Of a stretch of 64,000 nucleotides of DNA, positions 34,377 to 43,860 are shown piece after piece. The DNA is from Sphingobium baderi. GTDB lineage: Bacteria > Pseudomonadota > Alphaproteobacteria > Sphingomonadales > Sphingomonadaceae. A program made the translations under genes and the position numbers. The stretch lies in the NCBI RefSeq assembly GCF_001456115.1, contig NZ_CP013264.1, forward strand, positions 372,001-436,000, given 5' to 3'. How positions within the stretch are numbered: the first letter of the stretch is position 1; the number at the start of each line of letters is the position of its first letter. The notes below the pieces were generated by a model. That model saw only the letters and a list, made by a program, of their open reading frames with translations, did no database searches and was not told the origin of the DNA.

Positions 34377-35525
34377 ATGGCGCTTTCGCAAACCGGCATC
34401 AGGCGGTGGTATCTGGTCCATAAGTGGACGAGCCTCGTCTCCACCCTGTTCCTGCTGATGTTCTGCATCACCGGATTGCCGCTGATCTTCTATCACGAGA
34501 TCGACGAACTGACGCGCGCGCCAGTCCTTGCGGAGACTGTGGCGGCAGGGCAGGCGAATCTGGATACCATCGCGGCGCGTGCGGTCGCGGGCGAACCGGG
34601 CTGGAAGACGCTCTACCTGTCGTGGGACGATGAAAAGCCGCTGATCTATGCGACGATCGCGCCCACATATGACGCGACCGATAAGGCGATGAAGTTCCTG
34701 CTGTTCGACGCGCGGACGGGCGACAAGGTGGATGCGCCGCCGCTCGACGAAGGCGTCATGCACTTCCTGCTGGAACTGCACGCCGAACTGTTACTGGGGC
34801 TTCCCGGGCAGCTCTTCCTTGGCCTGGTCGGAATCGTGTTTGTCGTCGCGCTGGTGTCGGGCGTCGTCGTCTATGCGCCGTTCATGCGCAAGCTCGCCTT
34901 CGGAACCGTGCGCAAACACCGCACCAAACGGATCAAGTGGCTCGACACGCACAACATGATCGGCATCGTGACGCTGGGCTGGGTGAGCGTGGTAGGGCTG
35001 ACCGGGGTCATCATTACCATGAGCACGCCGATCACGATGATCTGGCAGCGCGATCAGCTCGCCGAGATGTCCGCGCCCTACAAGGACGCGAAGCCGCCCG
35101 AAAAGCTGGCCTCGGTCGACAAGGCGGTGGCGACTGTGCGCGCCGCCGTTCCCGATGCCAAGGTGAGCTTCATCGCCTGGCCGGGCACGGAGTTCAGCAC
35201 GAAGCATCACTATATGGTGGCGCTGGCTGGCGACACGCCGCTGACCGAGCGCCTGATCAATCCCGCCATGGTCGATGCGGAGACCGGAAAGCTCGTCGCC
35301 GTCGAGCAGATGCCCTGGTATGTGAAGACGCTCTTTCTCTCGTCGCCGCTTCATTTCGGGGACTATGGCGGGCTGCCGCTCAAGATCATCTGGGCGCTGC
35401 TCGACATCGCCACGATCGTCGTGCTCGTGACCGGCCTCTATCTCTGGCTCGGCAAACGACGCGTCCCGATAGAGAAGCGCATCGCGGAACTACGCTCCGG
35501 CGGTACGCTGGAGCCGGCGGAATGA
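34377..35525 (+). CDS. PepSY-domain membrane protein (iron-uptake associated)
   Basis: 382 aa with four membrane helices: WTSLVSTLFLLMFCITGLPL (about 18-37), a large periplasmic loop, LFLGLVGIVFVVALVSGVVV (about 143-162), TLGWVSVVGLTGVIITM (about 198-214), and IIWALLDIATIVVLVTGLYL near the C-terminus. PepSY_TM proteins are regularly encoded beside siderophore receptors; some are proposed to reduce ferric siderophores at the inner membrane through bound heme. The paired His in RRWYLVHKW and in the loop helices fit that, but reduction is inference here. Overlaps the next gene by ATGA. Confidence 0.85.
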   Translation: MALSQTGIRRWYLVHKWTSLVSTLFLLMFCITGLPLIFYHEIDELTRAPVLAETVAAGQANLDTIAARAVAGEPGWKTLYLSWDDEKPLIYATIAPTYDATDKAMKFLLFDARTGDKVDAPPLDEGVMHFLLELHAELLLGLPGQLFLGLVGIVFVVALVSGVVVYAPFMRKLAFGTVRKHRTKRIKWLDTHNMIGIVTLGWVSVVGLTGVIITMSTPITMIWQRDQLAEMSAPYKDAKPPEKLASVDKAVATVRAAVPDAKVSFIAWPGTEFSTKHHYMVALAGDTPLTERLINPAMVDAETGKLVAVEQMPWYVKTLFLSSPLHFGDYGGLPLKIIWALLDIATIVVLVTGLYLWLGKRRVPIEKRIAELRSGGTLEPAE

Positions 35526-35719
35526 AAGTGCAAGCGAATCGACCACGCGGCGCGTGGCGGATATTCCGCTGGCCGCTGGTCCTGGCGCTCGTCAGCATCA
35601 TCGGGCTTACCGCTGCCCTTATTGGCGACGGGTGGCTTGATTTGGTGTCATGGCTAGCCTTGGGGGTGACGCTAGTGGTGATGGTGGCTGCGTGGTGGGG
35701 ACGACCGCGCCGACTTTAG
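35522..35719 (+). CDS. Small two-helix membrane protein
   Basis: 65 aa starting in the ATGA overlap with the PepSY gene. A basic N-terminus (VQANRPRGAWRIFRW) is followed by two hydrophobic segments (PLVLALVSIIGLTAALIGDG and LVSWLALGVTLVVMVAAWWG) and a basic tail. Known: short DUF-type membrane proteins of this kind often follow PepSY_TM genes. It probably partners the PepSY protein; function not known. Confidence 0.75.
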   Translation: MKVQANRPRGAWRIFRWPLVLALVSIIGLTAALIGDGWLDLVSWLALGVTLVVMVAAWWGRPRRL

Positions 35720-35930
35720 CAGGCCGCAAGATTGCTCACCAAGCCACTGGCAGTCATCCAACTGCAAGCGATAACCGATTTATGGATCGTTGAGCAGCAA
35801 TGAGCGCGGGTCCGGGTTTGCTTCCAGTTTGCCGCGATGCGCGTGGTGATTCGCAGATACACCGCACCGCCTTCCTGTCGACAGCCATCGTGGAGCGGTC
35901 GCCATGGCATCTTCGGCTTGCGCACGATAC

Positions 35931-36956
35931 CTATGCATCAAGCCGGGCGGCGAGATCGGCCGGGGTCGGCTTGTAGTAGATTTGAAGCATCGAGAGAGAC
36001 TTGTGCCCCGTGATCGCCGCCAACTCGAGCACGTTGGACAGCTTCGGGGCCATTGTCGTGGCGGCCTCTCGCCGGCTGTCGTGAAAGTGGATGTGGGACA
36101 GGCCAGCCTCGCGCTTTGCATCGCGAAACAGCTTGTCGAAGTGCCCCGTCTGCACAGGGACGATCGGTGCCGCCGGCTCCGGCTCCTTCACGATTCGCAG
36201 CAGCGTCATCGCGGCCTTGGACAACGGCACGTCGCGTTCGTCACCGTTCTTTGTCATGTCGAGGTGCGCATGTCGGGCGTCGAAGTCGATGTCCGACCAT
36301 CGCAGCGAGAGGATTTCGCCCTTCCGCATCGCGGTTTCGAGCGCGAGGTAGAACGCAAAGGCTACCCATTGCGCCGATGTGGTAGGCTCCGACGTTTCAT
36401 TCCAACCAAGCTGCGTGATGATGGCCTTGCGATCTGCTATCGTGACCCGCTGTGTGCGCGGCCGTGGCTTGCGCGGTTTGGTGATCAGGGCGCAAGGATT
36501 GCAGGTCAGGCCCACGCGCCATTCCTTCATGGCATGAGTGAACATGCTTGAGATCAAGCAGAGTTCGCGGTTCACGGTCGAGGCGGACACCTTGCACAGC
36601 CGCTTGTCGCGCCACTCGGCCATGTCAGGACCGGTGATTGCGGTGATCGGCCGGTCGAACAGGCGGCTTCGGCGGATGAGCATCTTGATGCGAATCTCTT
36701 CCCAGCGCCCACCTCTTTTTCCGGGCGACACTTCCTTGGCATAGCGCGTAAACACATCCTTGGCCGCTTTTCCGGCGATGGGTGCGATCGGTTCCTGAAC
36801 GATGTTCTCGACACCGTTGCCCGCGAGGATCTTCGCTTCGGTCGCGATTGCCCAGGCTTCGGCTTCGGCCTTTGTGTCGAAGGTGGCAGACATAGTCCCG
36901 CCCTTGCGGCGAACCTGAACGCGCCACGATTTCTTTCGCTTCTGAATGGTCGCCAT
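35931..36956 (-). CDS. Site-specific tyrosine integrase
   Basis: 341 aa. An arm-binding N-terminus (MATIQKRKKSWRVQVRRKGG), a core-binding domain with VSASTVNRELCLISSMFTHA, and a catalytic domain with Arg I in ALETAMRKGEILSLRW, the HxxR box HFHDSRREAATTM, the TGHKSLSMLQ box and the nucleophile Tyr in IYYKPTPADL. Phage/ICE type, unrelated in layout to the RIT trio. It is the last mobile-type gene before chromosomal-looking content, reads leftward into the island, and has clustered repeats at its start. It is the likely integrase of the island or of a nested element. Confidence 0.9.
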   Translation of the reverse strand: MATIQKRKKSWRVQVRRKGGTMSATFDTKAEAEAWAIATEAKILAGNGVENIVQEPIAPIAGKAAKDVFTRYAKEVSPGKRGGRWEEIRIKMLIRRSRLFDRPITAITGPDMAEWRDKRLCKVSASTVNRELCLISSMFTHAMKEWRVGLTCNPCALITKPRKPRPRTQRVTIADRKAIITQLGWNETSEPTTSAQWVAFAFYLALETAMRKGEILSLRWSDIDFDARHAHLDMTKNGDERDVPLSKAAMTLLRIVKEPEPAAPIVPVQTGHFDKLFRDAKREAGLSHIHFHDSRREAATTMAPKLSNVLELAAITGHKSLSMLQIYYKPTPADLAARLDA

Positions 36957-37046
36957 TGTGCCAAATCCTGCTATTTTTGTGCCACGCTACCGAATGGGTG
37001 CGGTTCGCCTGACTCGGCATAGGCCGCTTGGCACAAATGGCACAAG
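36955..37046. repeat. Fourfold TTGTGCCA / TGGCACAA repeats at the integrase promoter
   Basis: Two direct copies (36956-36963, 36977-36984) and two inverted copies (37030-37037, 37039-37046) of an 8-base motif, the first overlapping the integrase start codon. They are candidate arm-type binding sites of the integrase, or operators. A core attachment sequence was not found. Confidence 0.6.
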
Positions 37047-37475
37047 GGGCGGTCAAAACAGGTCATTCTGAGTAAAAATTTCTCAGAACAAATATATTGA
37101 AAACAATAGGTTATAGGGAAATCTGGGCGCGGAACGGCATCTCGACCGCACCATTCAATCTTCATGGGAACGGGAGCTTCGCCTTCGGGCGATGTGAGGG
37201 CGCGCATGGAGCGTTGAGCCGGTCGGCCGGATCGGCAACCCAATCCAGCGCCAGATGGCGCCGCATGATATGGCGGAGGGGATCGGCTTAGGCCTGGTTC
37301 ACAACCGGCCTGCGGTTCTCGACATCATAGCCCCATGGCTGGATCAGCGCCCGAATTCCCGCCCCTCCTGAACAGCCTGCCTTGGGGTAGGCAGCGCACG
37401 GGGCATTTCAGCCGAGAAATATGCTATAGCTCAATGCAAGGACGCGACGAGAGCGGCCGCCGAGGAGAGAGCGTT
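37047..37475. other. Intergenic stretch, possible island boundary
   Basis: No gene is seen. An inverted repeat TTCTGAG/CTCAGAA (37067-37073, 37083-37089) with an AT loop lies at the left. The rest carries the promoter of the molybdopterin enzyme. I found no tRNA gene here that could serve as attachment site. Confidence 0.4.
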
Positions 37476-39653
37476 ATGCGAGAGGTCAAGTCCTTCTGCC
37501 GGTTCTGCATGCCGTTTTGCGGCACGCGCGTGACGCTCGACGACGAGGATCATGTCGTCCAGGTGCGTGGCGACCGGGATGACCTGATGACCACGGGCTA
37601 TGCCTGCATCAAGGGTCTGGAGGCTTCCGCCGCCTATTACGCGCCCGATCGCGTGCTGCGACCGCTCAAGCGGCAACCGGATGGCTCGTTCGCGCCGATC
37701 GCCTGGGAAACCGCGCTGGACGAGATTGCCGCGACGATCCGGGCAACCGTAGCGCAATATGGCGGGGAATCCATCGGTGGCTTCCGGGGCACGGGCGCCT
37801 TTCTCAACGCATCCGCGACCAGCATGTTGCCCGCATTTCTGACGGCGATCGGATCGCACAAGCATTTCACCACCTATACGATCGATCAATCCGCCAAATC
37901 GGTAACGGCGGGGCGGATGGGCTTTTGGAACGCGCCGCGCCATCCGCTGCGCGACAGCGACGTACGCATGATGTTCGGCGCCAACCCGCTCGTGTCGCTG
38001 ACCAACAGCTATTTCGACATGACCAATCCGACCAAGCGGATGAAAGAGGCGCGCGCGCGCGGCATGAAACTGATCGTGATCGATCCGCGCCGGACCGAGA
38101 CGGCGGCGTTCGCCGATATATTCCTCCAGCCCTATCCCGGCGAAGATCCGACGATCGCGGCAGGATTGATCCGCATCATCCTGCACGAAGGCTGGGAAGA
38201 CGCGGCCTTCTGCCGGGATCATGTCGCGGATCTCGAAATCCTGCGGACGGCCGTGGACCCGTTCACCCCCGATTATGTGGCCACGCGCGCAGGAATCGAT
38301 CCTGCCGATCTGCGCGCGGCGGCGCGGCTGTTCGCGGTCGAATGCCAGCGTGGCGGAGCCTATGCCGGCACAGGGCCGAGCATGGCGCCGCATTCCAACC
38401 TGTCCGATCATCTGATCGAGGCGCTGAATGTGATCTGCGGGCGGTATCAGCGGGAGGGCGAGCGCGTCGTGAACCCCGGCGTGCTCCGCGCGCGCGGCGA
38501 TCCGCGCGCCCAGGTAATCCCTGCCGGGCGCAGCTGGGAGCAGGGCTTCAAGAGCCGGGTGGGTGGCTATGGAATGCTCGGAGACGAGATGATGGGCGGC
38601 ATCATGGCCGACGAGATCCTGGCGCCTGGCGCCGATCAGGTCCGGTGCTTCATCAGCCACGGCTCCAATCTGGTGAATGTCATTCCTGATCAGCAAAAAA
38701 TGCTCCGCGCGATCGAGACGCTCGATCTGCTCGTCAACATCGAGCCTTTCATGAATGAGACTTCAAGACTGGCCCATTACATCCTGCCGCCAAAAATGGG
38801 GTATGAGCGCGAGGATCTGACGATGTTCCTCTATGAGAGCCTGTATGCCGAACCCTATGCTCGTTACACGCCCGCGATCGCGGCGCCACCGGCGGGTTCG
38901 GACCTGATCGACGAGTGGGAGATTTATTGGGGGCTGGCCAAGCGGCTGGGGCTCGATCTCGTCTATGACGGCGTGCCACTCGACATGGCCACCAAGCCTA
39001 CAACCGACAGGCTGCTCGCTATCGTCGCGCGCCATGCGCCCGTCCCCTTCGCGCAGCTCAAGGCGGATGAAATGGGCGGCATTTACGAAGGCACGCCGCA
39101 ATATGTCGGGCCAGCATCGGACGGGCATAGCGGCCGCTTTACGGTGGCGCCGGATGACATCGTCGCCGAACTTCGCCAGATTCTCGACGAACGGGACAGT
39201 CATGGCGCCTATCACAGCCATGGCGCCATCTTCAGCCACAGATTGACATCGCGCCGCATCCGCGACGTGCAGAATTCCGCGCACCGCAACATCCCGGCGA
39301 TACGCAAGCGGATGCCATACAACTTCGCTTATCTGAACCCCGCCGATCTCGCCGCGATGGACCTCGTCAATGGCGACCGGATCGAAATCAGTTCGGACGC
39401 GGGCATGATCCCTGCCGCGGTCGAGGCGGACGCCGGGGTAAAGCCGGGCGTCATACAGATGACGCACGGTTGGGGCGGGCTTCCCGGCGACACCAGCTAT
39501 GATCGCGACGGCGCCAATACCGGATTGTTGATCAGCACGGATCGCAATCTCGAACCGATCAATGCAATGCCGCGCATGTCCGCCGTTCCCGTCAACATCC
39601 GGCCGGTTCGGGCGCGGGTGGCGGAAGAGACCGATCATGCAGGGGGCAGCTGA
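37476..39653 (+). CDS. Molybdopterin-dependent oxidoreductase
   Basis: 725 aa from the ATG at 37476 (AGGAGAG just upstream). An N-terminal [4Fe-4S] motif (FCRFCMPFCGTRV with the fourth Cys in GYACIKGLE) is followed by the DMSO-reductase-family catalytic domain (IGGFRGTGAFLNASATSMLP; VIDPRRTETAAFADIFLQPY; MNETSRLAHYILPPKMGYER) and a C-terminal molydopterin-dinucleotide-binding domain (VNGDRIEISSDAG). It transfers electrons to or from an unknown small substrate. It stands alone: no Fe-S subunit, membrane anchor, chaperone or Tat-like signal. A cytoplasmic single-subunit enzyme is therefore likely. Substrate not predictable from this sequence. Confidence 0.85.
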   Translation: MREVKSFCRFCMPFCGTRVTLDDEDHVVQVRGDRDDLMTTGYACIKGLEASAAYYAPDRVLRPLKRQPDGSFAPIAWETALDEIAATIRATVAQYGGESIGGFRGTGAFLNASATSMLPAFLTAIGSHKHFTTYTIDQSAKSVTAGRMGFWNAPRHPLRDSDVRMMFGANPLVSLTNSYFDMTNPTKRMKEARARGMKLIVIDPRRTETAAFADIFLQPYPGEDPTIAAGLIRIILHEGWEDAAFCRDHVADLEILRTAVDPFTPDYVATRAGIDPADLRAAARLFAVECQRGGAYAGTGPSMAPHSNLSDHLIEALNVICGRYQREGERVVNPGVLRARGDPRAQVIPAGRSWEQGFKSRVGGYGMLGDEMMGGIMADEILAPGADQVRCFISHGSNLVNVIPDQQKMLRAIETLDLLVNIEPFMNETSRLAHYILPPKMGYEREDLTMFLYESLYAEPYARYTPAIAAPPAGSDLIDEWEIYWGLAKRLGLDLVYDGVPLDMATKPTTDRLLAIVARHAPVPFAQLKADEMGGIYEGTPQYVGPASDGHSGRFTVAPDDIVAELRQILDERDSHGAYHSHGAIFSHRLTSRRIRDVQNSAHRNIPAIRKRMPYNFAYLNPADLAAMDLVNGDRIEISSDAGMIPAAVEADAGVKPGVIQMTHGWGGLPGDTSYDRDGANTGLLISTDRNLEPINAMPRMSAVPVNIRPVRARVAEETDHAGGS

Positions 39654-39690
39654 AGCGTCTCGCTCCTCTGGAATAGCGAATAATAGTATA

Positions 39691-39706
39691 TTGCGAATCA
39701 TTTGCA
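39691..39706 (+). promoter_or_regulatory. Fur box
   Basis: TTGCGAATCATTTGCA, near-palindromic and close to the TGCGAATNATTCGCA form of this group, 55 bases upstream of the receptor start. Confidence 0.65.
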
Positions 39707-39760
39707 TATTGAGGTAGGTGCCCGCCGATTGTCACATTGGAGACATTCGAAGGGGGCATC

Positions 39761-41911
39761 GTGGTTCGTTCTGTTATTCCGGCTTTTCGGTTCGCTTTGC
39801 TGACGGCAAGTTTTCTTTCAGCGCCGGCTTTCGCGCAGGAGAGCGCGGAGAATCGCAACGAAAGCGGGTCTGGAGACGGCACCATCATCGTTTATGGCAG
39901 CGGAACGGACAGGAATGCCGCTGCTACCGGGCTTGACCTGACCCCGCGTGAAACGCCGCAGTCGCTCACGATCATCACGCGCGAGCAGATTGACGACCAG
40001 GCGGCATCGACCGTTGCCGATGTGCTGGAATATACCACCGGCCTATCCGTCAAGCGCGTCGACCGGGGCCGCAACCTGCTGTCGGCCCGTGGCTTCGACA
40101 TTACCAATTTTCAGCTCGACGGTTTGCCCTTCGCCACAGGGAATATCGGGCTGGAGGAAAGCAGCACGGTGATCTACGATCGCATCGAAGTCATTCGCGG
40201 GTCGGTCGGCCTGCTGCAGGGCGCGGGTGAGCCATCGGCCTCCATCAACATGGTGCGCCGACAGGCTGACGCACGCGAATTGACAGGTACCGTGACGCTT
40301 GAAGCGGCATCGTGGGACCATTTCTCGGCAACGGCGGATGTCAGCACACCGCTGACCGGCGACGGATCGGTGCGCGTCCGTTTCGCGGCTGAAGTGTACC
40401 AGCAGGATGCCTTCGTAGACCTGGAAAGCAGCAAGGGTTTCACTCTGTACGGCGTGATCGGCGCGGATCTGGGGCCGAACACGCGGCTGCGCGCGGGGGC
40501 GAGTTACCAGAAGGATGAGCGCAACGGCGTGATGTGGGCGCAACTGCCCTATTGGTATGCCGATGGCACGGTCGCAAAATGGTCCCGCTCGAAGACCACG
40601 GGCGCGGATTGGAACGCCTGGGACACGGCCGAAACCTCTGCCTTCCTGACGATCGAACAGGATCTGGCGACCGGCTGGTCGTTGAAGGGCGATGTCTCCT
40701 ATTTCCAGCAGACCGAAGATTCCAAACTTATCTGGCTATGGGGCAGCCCGGATCAGGCCACAGGCATCGGCATGAATGTCTGGCCCTACTGGTATCTCAC
40801 CAAGCCCAAGCAGTGGAACCTCAACCTCCAGCTGAAAGGCCATTACAGCCTGTTCGGTCGCCAGCATGAACTGGTTGTGGGCGCGATGTATAATCACCTG
40901 AAGACGGGCTGGACCAACCGTGATCCAGATCCCGCCACAGTCGCGCCGGTCGGCGATTTCAACGCATGGGACGGCAGCTATCCTGAGCCGACATGGGGAC
41001 CGCGCTTCCGGATGAGTGGCATCGGCACGACAAAGCAGACTGCCCTCTACGGCGTGACGCGGTTCCAGCTGTTGGACCCGGTAAAGCTGATTATCGGCGG
41101 CCGACTCAGCACCTGGGTGCGAGACGAGGAAGAAGCGCTCTACACGGCCGAGCCATACCGCCTGAAGAAAAAGAATGTGTTCACGCCCTATGCCGGGGTG
41201 ATTGTGGACCTGAACGATTTCCTGTCCGCTTATGCGAGCTACACCAGCATCTTCAATCCGCAGACCGCACGCGACCGCAACGGACGCTATCTCGATCCGC
41301 TGGAAGGCGCCAACTACGAGGCGGGACTGAAGGCGGACCTGATAAACGGTCGGCTGCGCCTGTCGGGAGCTGTGTTCCGCATCGAGCAGGATAATTTCGC
41401 CGTTCCCGACATCGGCTATTTCGTGCCGGGCACCACGGATGTGGCGTCCAAGCCCGCGATGGGCACGGTGTCGAAGGGCTATGAATTCGAAATGCAAGGT
41501 GAGGTGCTGCCGGGCTGGGACATCAGCGCGGGCTGGAGCCACTTCAAGGCAACGGACGCGGATGGCAATGACGTACAGGCACATCAGCCGCGCAAGGTGT
41601 TCCGCATGGCAACGAAATATGAGCTTGGCGGCGCGTTGCGCGGTTTCAGCCTCGGCGGCTCGGTTCGCTGGGAAAGCCGCCCGCCCCAGACGGCGGAAAA
41701 TCCTGGCACTGGGGAGACGGAAAAGGTGGGGCAGAAGGCATATTGGCTTGTCAATCTGATGGGCGCCTACGACATCACCGAACAGCTATCGCTCCAGATC
41801 AATGTGAACAACGTCTTCGACAAGCGTTACTACAACACGAACAGCTGGTTCGGGGGCTATATTTATGGCGAGCCGCGCAATGTCCGCGCGACTTTGAAGT
41901 ACGGCTTCTAA
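39761..41911 (+). CDS. TonB-dependent siderophore receptor
   Basis: 716 aa from the GTG at 39761, which has GGGGG just upstream; a TTG at 39737 is the alternative. Signal peptide FALLTASFLSAPAFAQE. TonB box GTIIVYGSGT, plug with TPQSLTIITREQIDDQAAST, FDITNFQLDGLPFATGN, VIRGSVGLLQGAGEPSASIN, and a barrel ending RATLKYGF. The plug closely resembles that of the receptor at 30.1 kb (both TPQS(V/L)TII...FDITNFQ), so the two are paralogues of the FpvA/FhuE group. A Fur box precedes it and a strong terminator follows, so it is a single-gene unit. Confidence 0.88.
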   Translation: MVRSVIPAFRFALLTASFLSAPAFAQESAENRNESGSGDGTIIVYGSGTDRNAAATGLDLTPRETPQSLTIITREQIDDQAASTVADVLEYTTGLSVKRVDRGRNLLSARGFDITNFQLDGLPFATGNIGLEESSTVIYDRIEVIRGSVGLLQGAGEPSASINMVRRQADARELTGTVTLEAASWDHFSATADVSTPLTGDGSVRVRFAAEVYQQDAFVDLESSKGFTLYGVIGADLGPNTRLRAGASYQKDERNGVMWAQLPYWYADGTVAKWSRSKTTGADWNAWDTAETSAFLTIEQDLATGWSLKGDVSYFQQTEDSKLIWLWGSPDQATGIGMNVWPYWYLTKPKQWNLNLQLKGHYSLFGRQHELVVGAMYNHLKTGWTNRDPDPATVAPVGDFNAWDGSYPEPTWGPRFRMSGIGTTKQTALYGVTRFQLLDPVKLIIGGRLSTWVRDEEEALYTAEPYRLKKKNVFTPYAGVIVDLNDFLSAYASYTSIFNPQTARDRNGRYLDPLEGANYEAGLKADLINGRLRLSGAVFRIEQDNFAVPDIGYFVPGTTDVASKPAMGTVSKGYEFEMQGEVLPGWDISAGWSHFKATDADGNDVQAHQPRKVFRMATKYELGGALRGFSLGGSVRWESRPPQTAENPGTGETEKVGQKAYWLVNLMGAYDITEQLSLQINVNNVFDKRYYNTNSWFGGYIYGEPRNVRATLKYGF

Positions 41912-41920
41912 CCTGCAAGA

Positions 41921-41954
41921 CCGATCCGGGCGGGAGCCTACCTGCCCGGATCGG
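41921..41954 (+). terminator. Rho-independent terminator after the receptor
   Basis: Perfect 11-bp stem CCGATCCGGGC/GCCCGGATCGG (41921-41931, 41944-41954), followed by CTGTTT, 9 bases after the stop. Confidence 0.85.
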
Positions 41955-42279
41955 CTGTTTGGCCATGCATGGTCTTAATGGACTCTGAAGTGGCTATTCC
42001 GGCCATCAGCGATGCCGCCGTTCAACGATGCGCCCGCCCTTTCGAGCGCGAGCAGACCTGAGACGCCGCTGTCGAGCGATCCGATGGCGATCGATCCTGA
42101 TCCGGCTGGCGAATATTGCCGCCACCGATGCCGGTGATGCCTGTAAGCGGTATCCGCCCGTTCCCCACCTTATCCGGGCGCTGGGCCGGACCGCGAAGAT
42201 GGGCCTGCGCGCTTGACGTCGGAACGCGCCAACCATAGCGTCCGTCCCAAGTTTGTGTGGCAGCCGGAGACCTATCCTC

Positions 42280-43287
42280 ATGGAAGAGATCGCCAATGAG
42301 CGTCCTCCCGGATATCGATATTCGCGGCGTGGCACGTTGGCGCTGATCCGGGAGCTTTCCGTGATCGACAACCGCCGTAACGCACTGCTGCTCGTCCTGC
42401 AGTGGGTGATAATGATCGCAGCCGGCGCGATCGCGATCCATGTCGATCGGATTCCGGTTTACCTGCTGGCCGGTTTCGTCATCGGATCGCGCATTCAATG
42501 CCTGGCGGTGATGATGCACGACGCATGTCACGGAATGCTGTTCAGCAATCGCCGCCTCAACGATCTGATTGGCGACATTTTCGTCGCTTATCCGCTCGGC
42601 TTCAGCATCGATCTGTACCGCGCCAACCACATGCACCACCATCGCTACACCAACACCCTGCGTGATCGCGACTATCGCGTCCAGCGGAGGGACCCCGACC
42701 AGCATTTTCCGAAAACTGGCGCCGCCATGACCTGGTTGCTGGTCCGCAGTGTGATCGGTCTCAATTTTTATCGCATGGCGCGCGACAGCCGGGTCTGGGC
42801 ACCCTTCGCCAATTTTCACAATCCGAAACGCTTCGGTTTCGATTTTCGCCTGGCTCTGCGTATCCGCTATGTGGTCTGGGCCGTGCTGTTTTACGGGTTG
42901 ATCCTGTGGTCGCCCTTTCGCTGGCAAATACTGGGCCTTTTGATGATCCCGCTTTTCATCTGGGCCAATGTCTTCAATCGGATTCGGGCAATGGCCGAAC
43001 ATAATGGCGTCGCCGACGAACGGGAACTCAACGGCACGCGCACCGTCATCCCCACATTCCTCGACCGGTTTCTGATCGCGCCCTTCAACGTGAGCTATCA
43101 TCTGGAACATCATCTGTTCCCGTCAGTGCCCTGGACCAATCTGCGCCGACTGCACGCCCATTTGATGACCGACCCGGCCTATGCGGCGGACGCGCATGTT
43201 ACGCGGGGCTATTGGGGCGTGATCAGGGAGTTGATGCCACCATCCGCATCGAACGGGTTGGTCACGCGCTCTGAGGTAAAGCCGTAA
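42280..43287 (+). CDS. Membrane fatty acid desaturase
   Basis: 335 aa from the ATG at 42280 (GGAG ten bases upstream). The three diiron His boxes are present: HDACH (H80-H84), HMHHH (H117-H121) and HLEHH near residue 278, between hydrophobic pairs of helices (LLLVLQWVIMIAAGAIAI; YVVWAVLFYGLILW; ILGLLMIPLFIWANVF). It inserts a double bond into an acyl chain using O2. The PF00487 family is clear, but the position specificity is not. It has no operon partner; 370 bases upstream, apart from the preceding terminator, show no gene. Confidence 0.88.
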   Translation: MEEIANERPPGYRYSRRGTLALIRELSVIDNRRNALLLVLQWVIMIAAGAIAIHVDRIPVYLLAGFVIGSRIQCLAVMMHDACHGMLFSNRRLNDLIGDIFVAYPLGFSIDLYRANHMHHHRYTNTLRDRDYRVQRRDPDQHFPKTGAAMTWLLVRSVIGLNFYRMARDSRVWAPFANFHNPKRFGFDFRLALRIRYVVWAVLFYGLILWSPFRWQILGLLMIPLFIWANVFNRIRAMAEHNGVADERELNGTRTVIPTFLDRFLIAPFNVSYHLEHHLFPSVPWTNLRRLHAHLMTDPAYAADAHVTRGYWGVIRELMPPSASNGLVTRSEVKP

Positions 43288-43860
43288 CATCAGGCGTTCA
43301 ATGCATGGCCCGGGCTGCCGAATGCGGCAGGATTGTCCGTGGTCGCGAATGGCGATGCGCGACCCTTGCGCGCGAACACCCAGATCGAGCGGCTGAAAAC
43401 CCCTCAACACGATGCGCGCGCCAGATGAGATCGGCGCGCAGCGAGCGGATCGCCGCGGCAGATCGGCCACGAAGCGCCGTTCCGGTCATTCAGGACCGGT
43501 CCGGGGTTCGCCGAAGCAGATCCGAAGATGCACCGGCGAATGTTTGGGACCGGGAAGCATAGTTTCCATTTTCCTTGTGCGCTGAGGCCATTCGTGTGGC
43601 GCAATCTACATCAGTTCGCCGCAAGAGGTGCTCCAATTACCCCCGCGGCGCCCGGCGTTACTGGCGGCGTTCATGCGCTAGAAAGGTTGGTCCGAACACG
43701 CAGGAAATCCAGGTCGTTCAAGTGCGGCATCGATGCGGCGCATCGTACGCAGCAAGGGTCAAAGGGAGTCTGAGAGTTGGACACGCCATCGCGGGAACGA
43801 CGGTCGGACGAGAACGGCGATCATGCAGGCACGGCCGGTCGAGTTTGAAGGAGTATCGCA
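43288..43860. other. Gene-free stretch
   Basis: 573 bases without a convincing gene. The short open frames are arginine-rich shadows. It must hold the promoter of the OmpA-like gene. I see no hairpin, iron box or stress promoter here. Confidence 0.4.

Noticed and set aside
36957..37475. tRNA gene as integrase attachment site
   Set aside because: I looked for an acceptor stem and T-arm (a GGTTCG is present at about 37010) but no cloverleaf could be formed.
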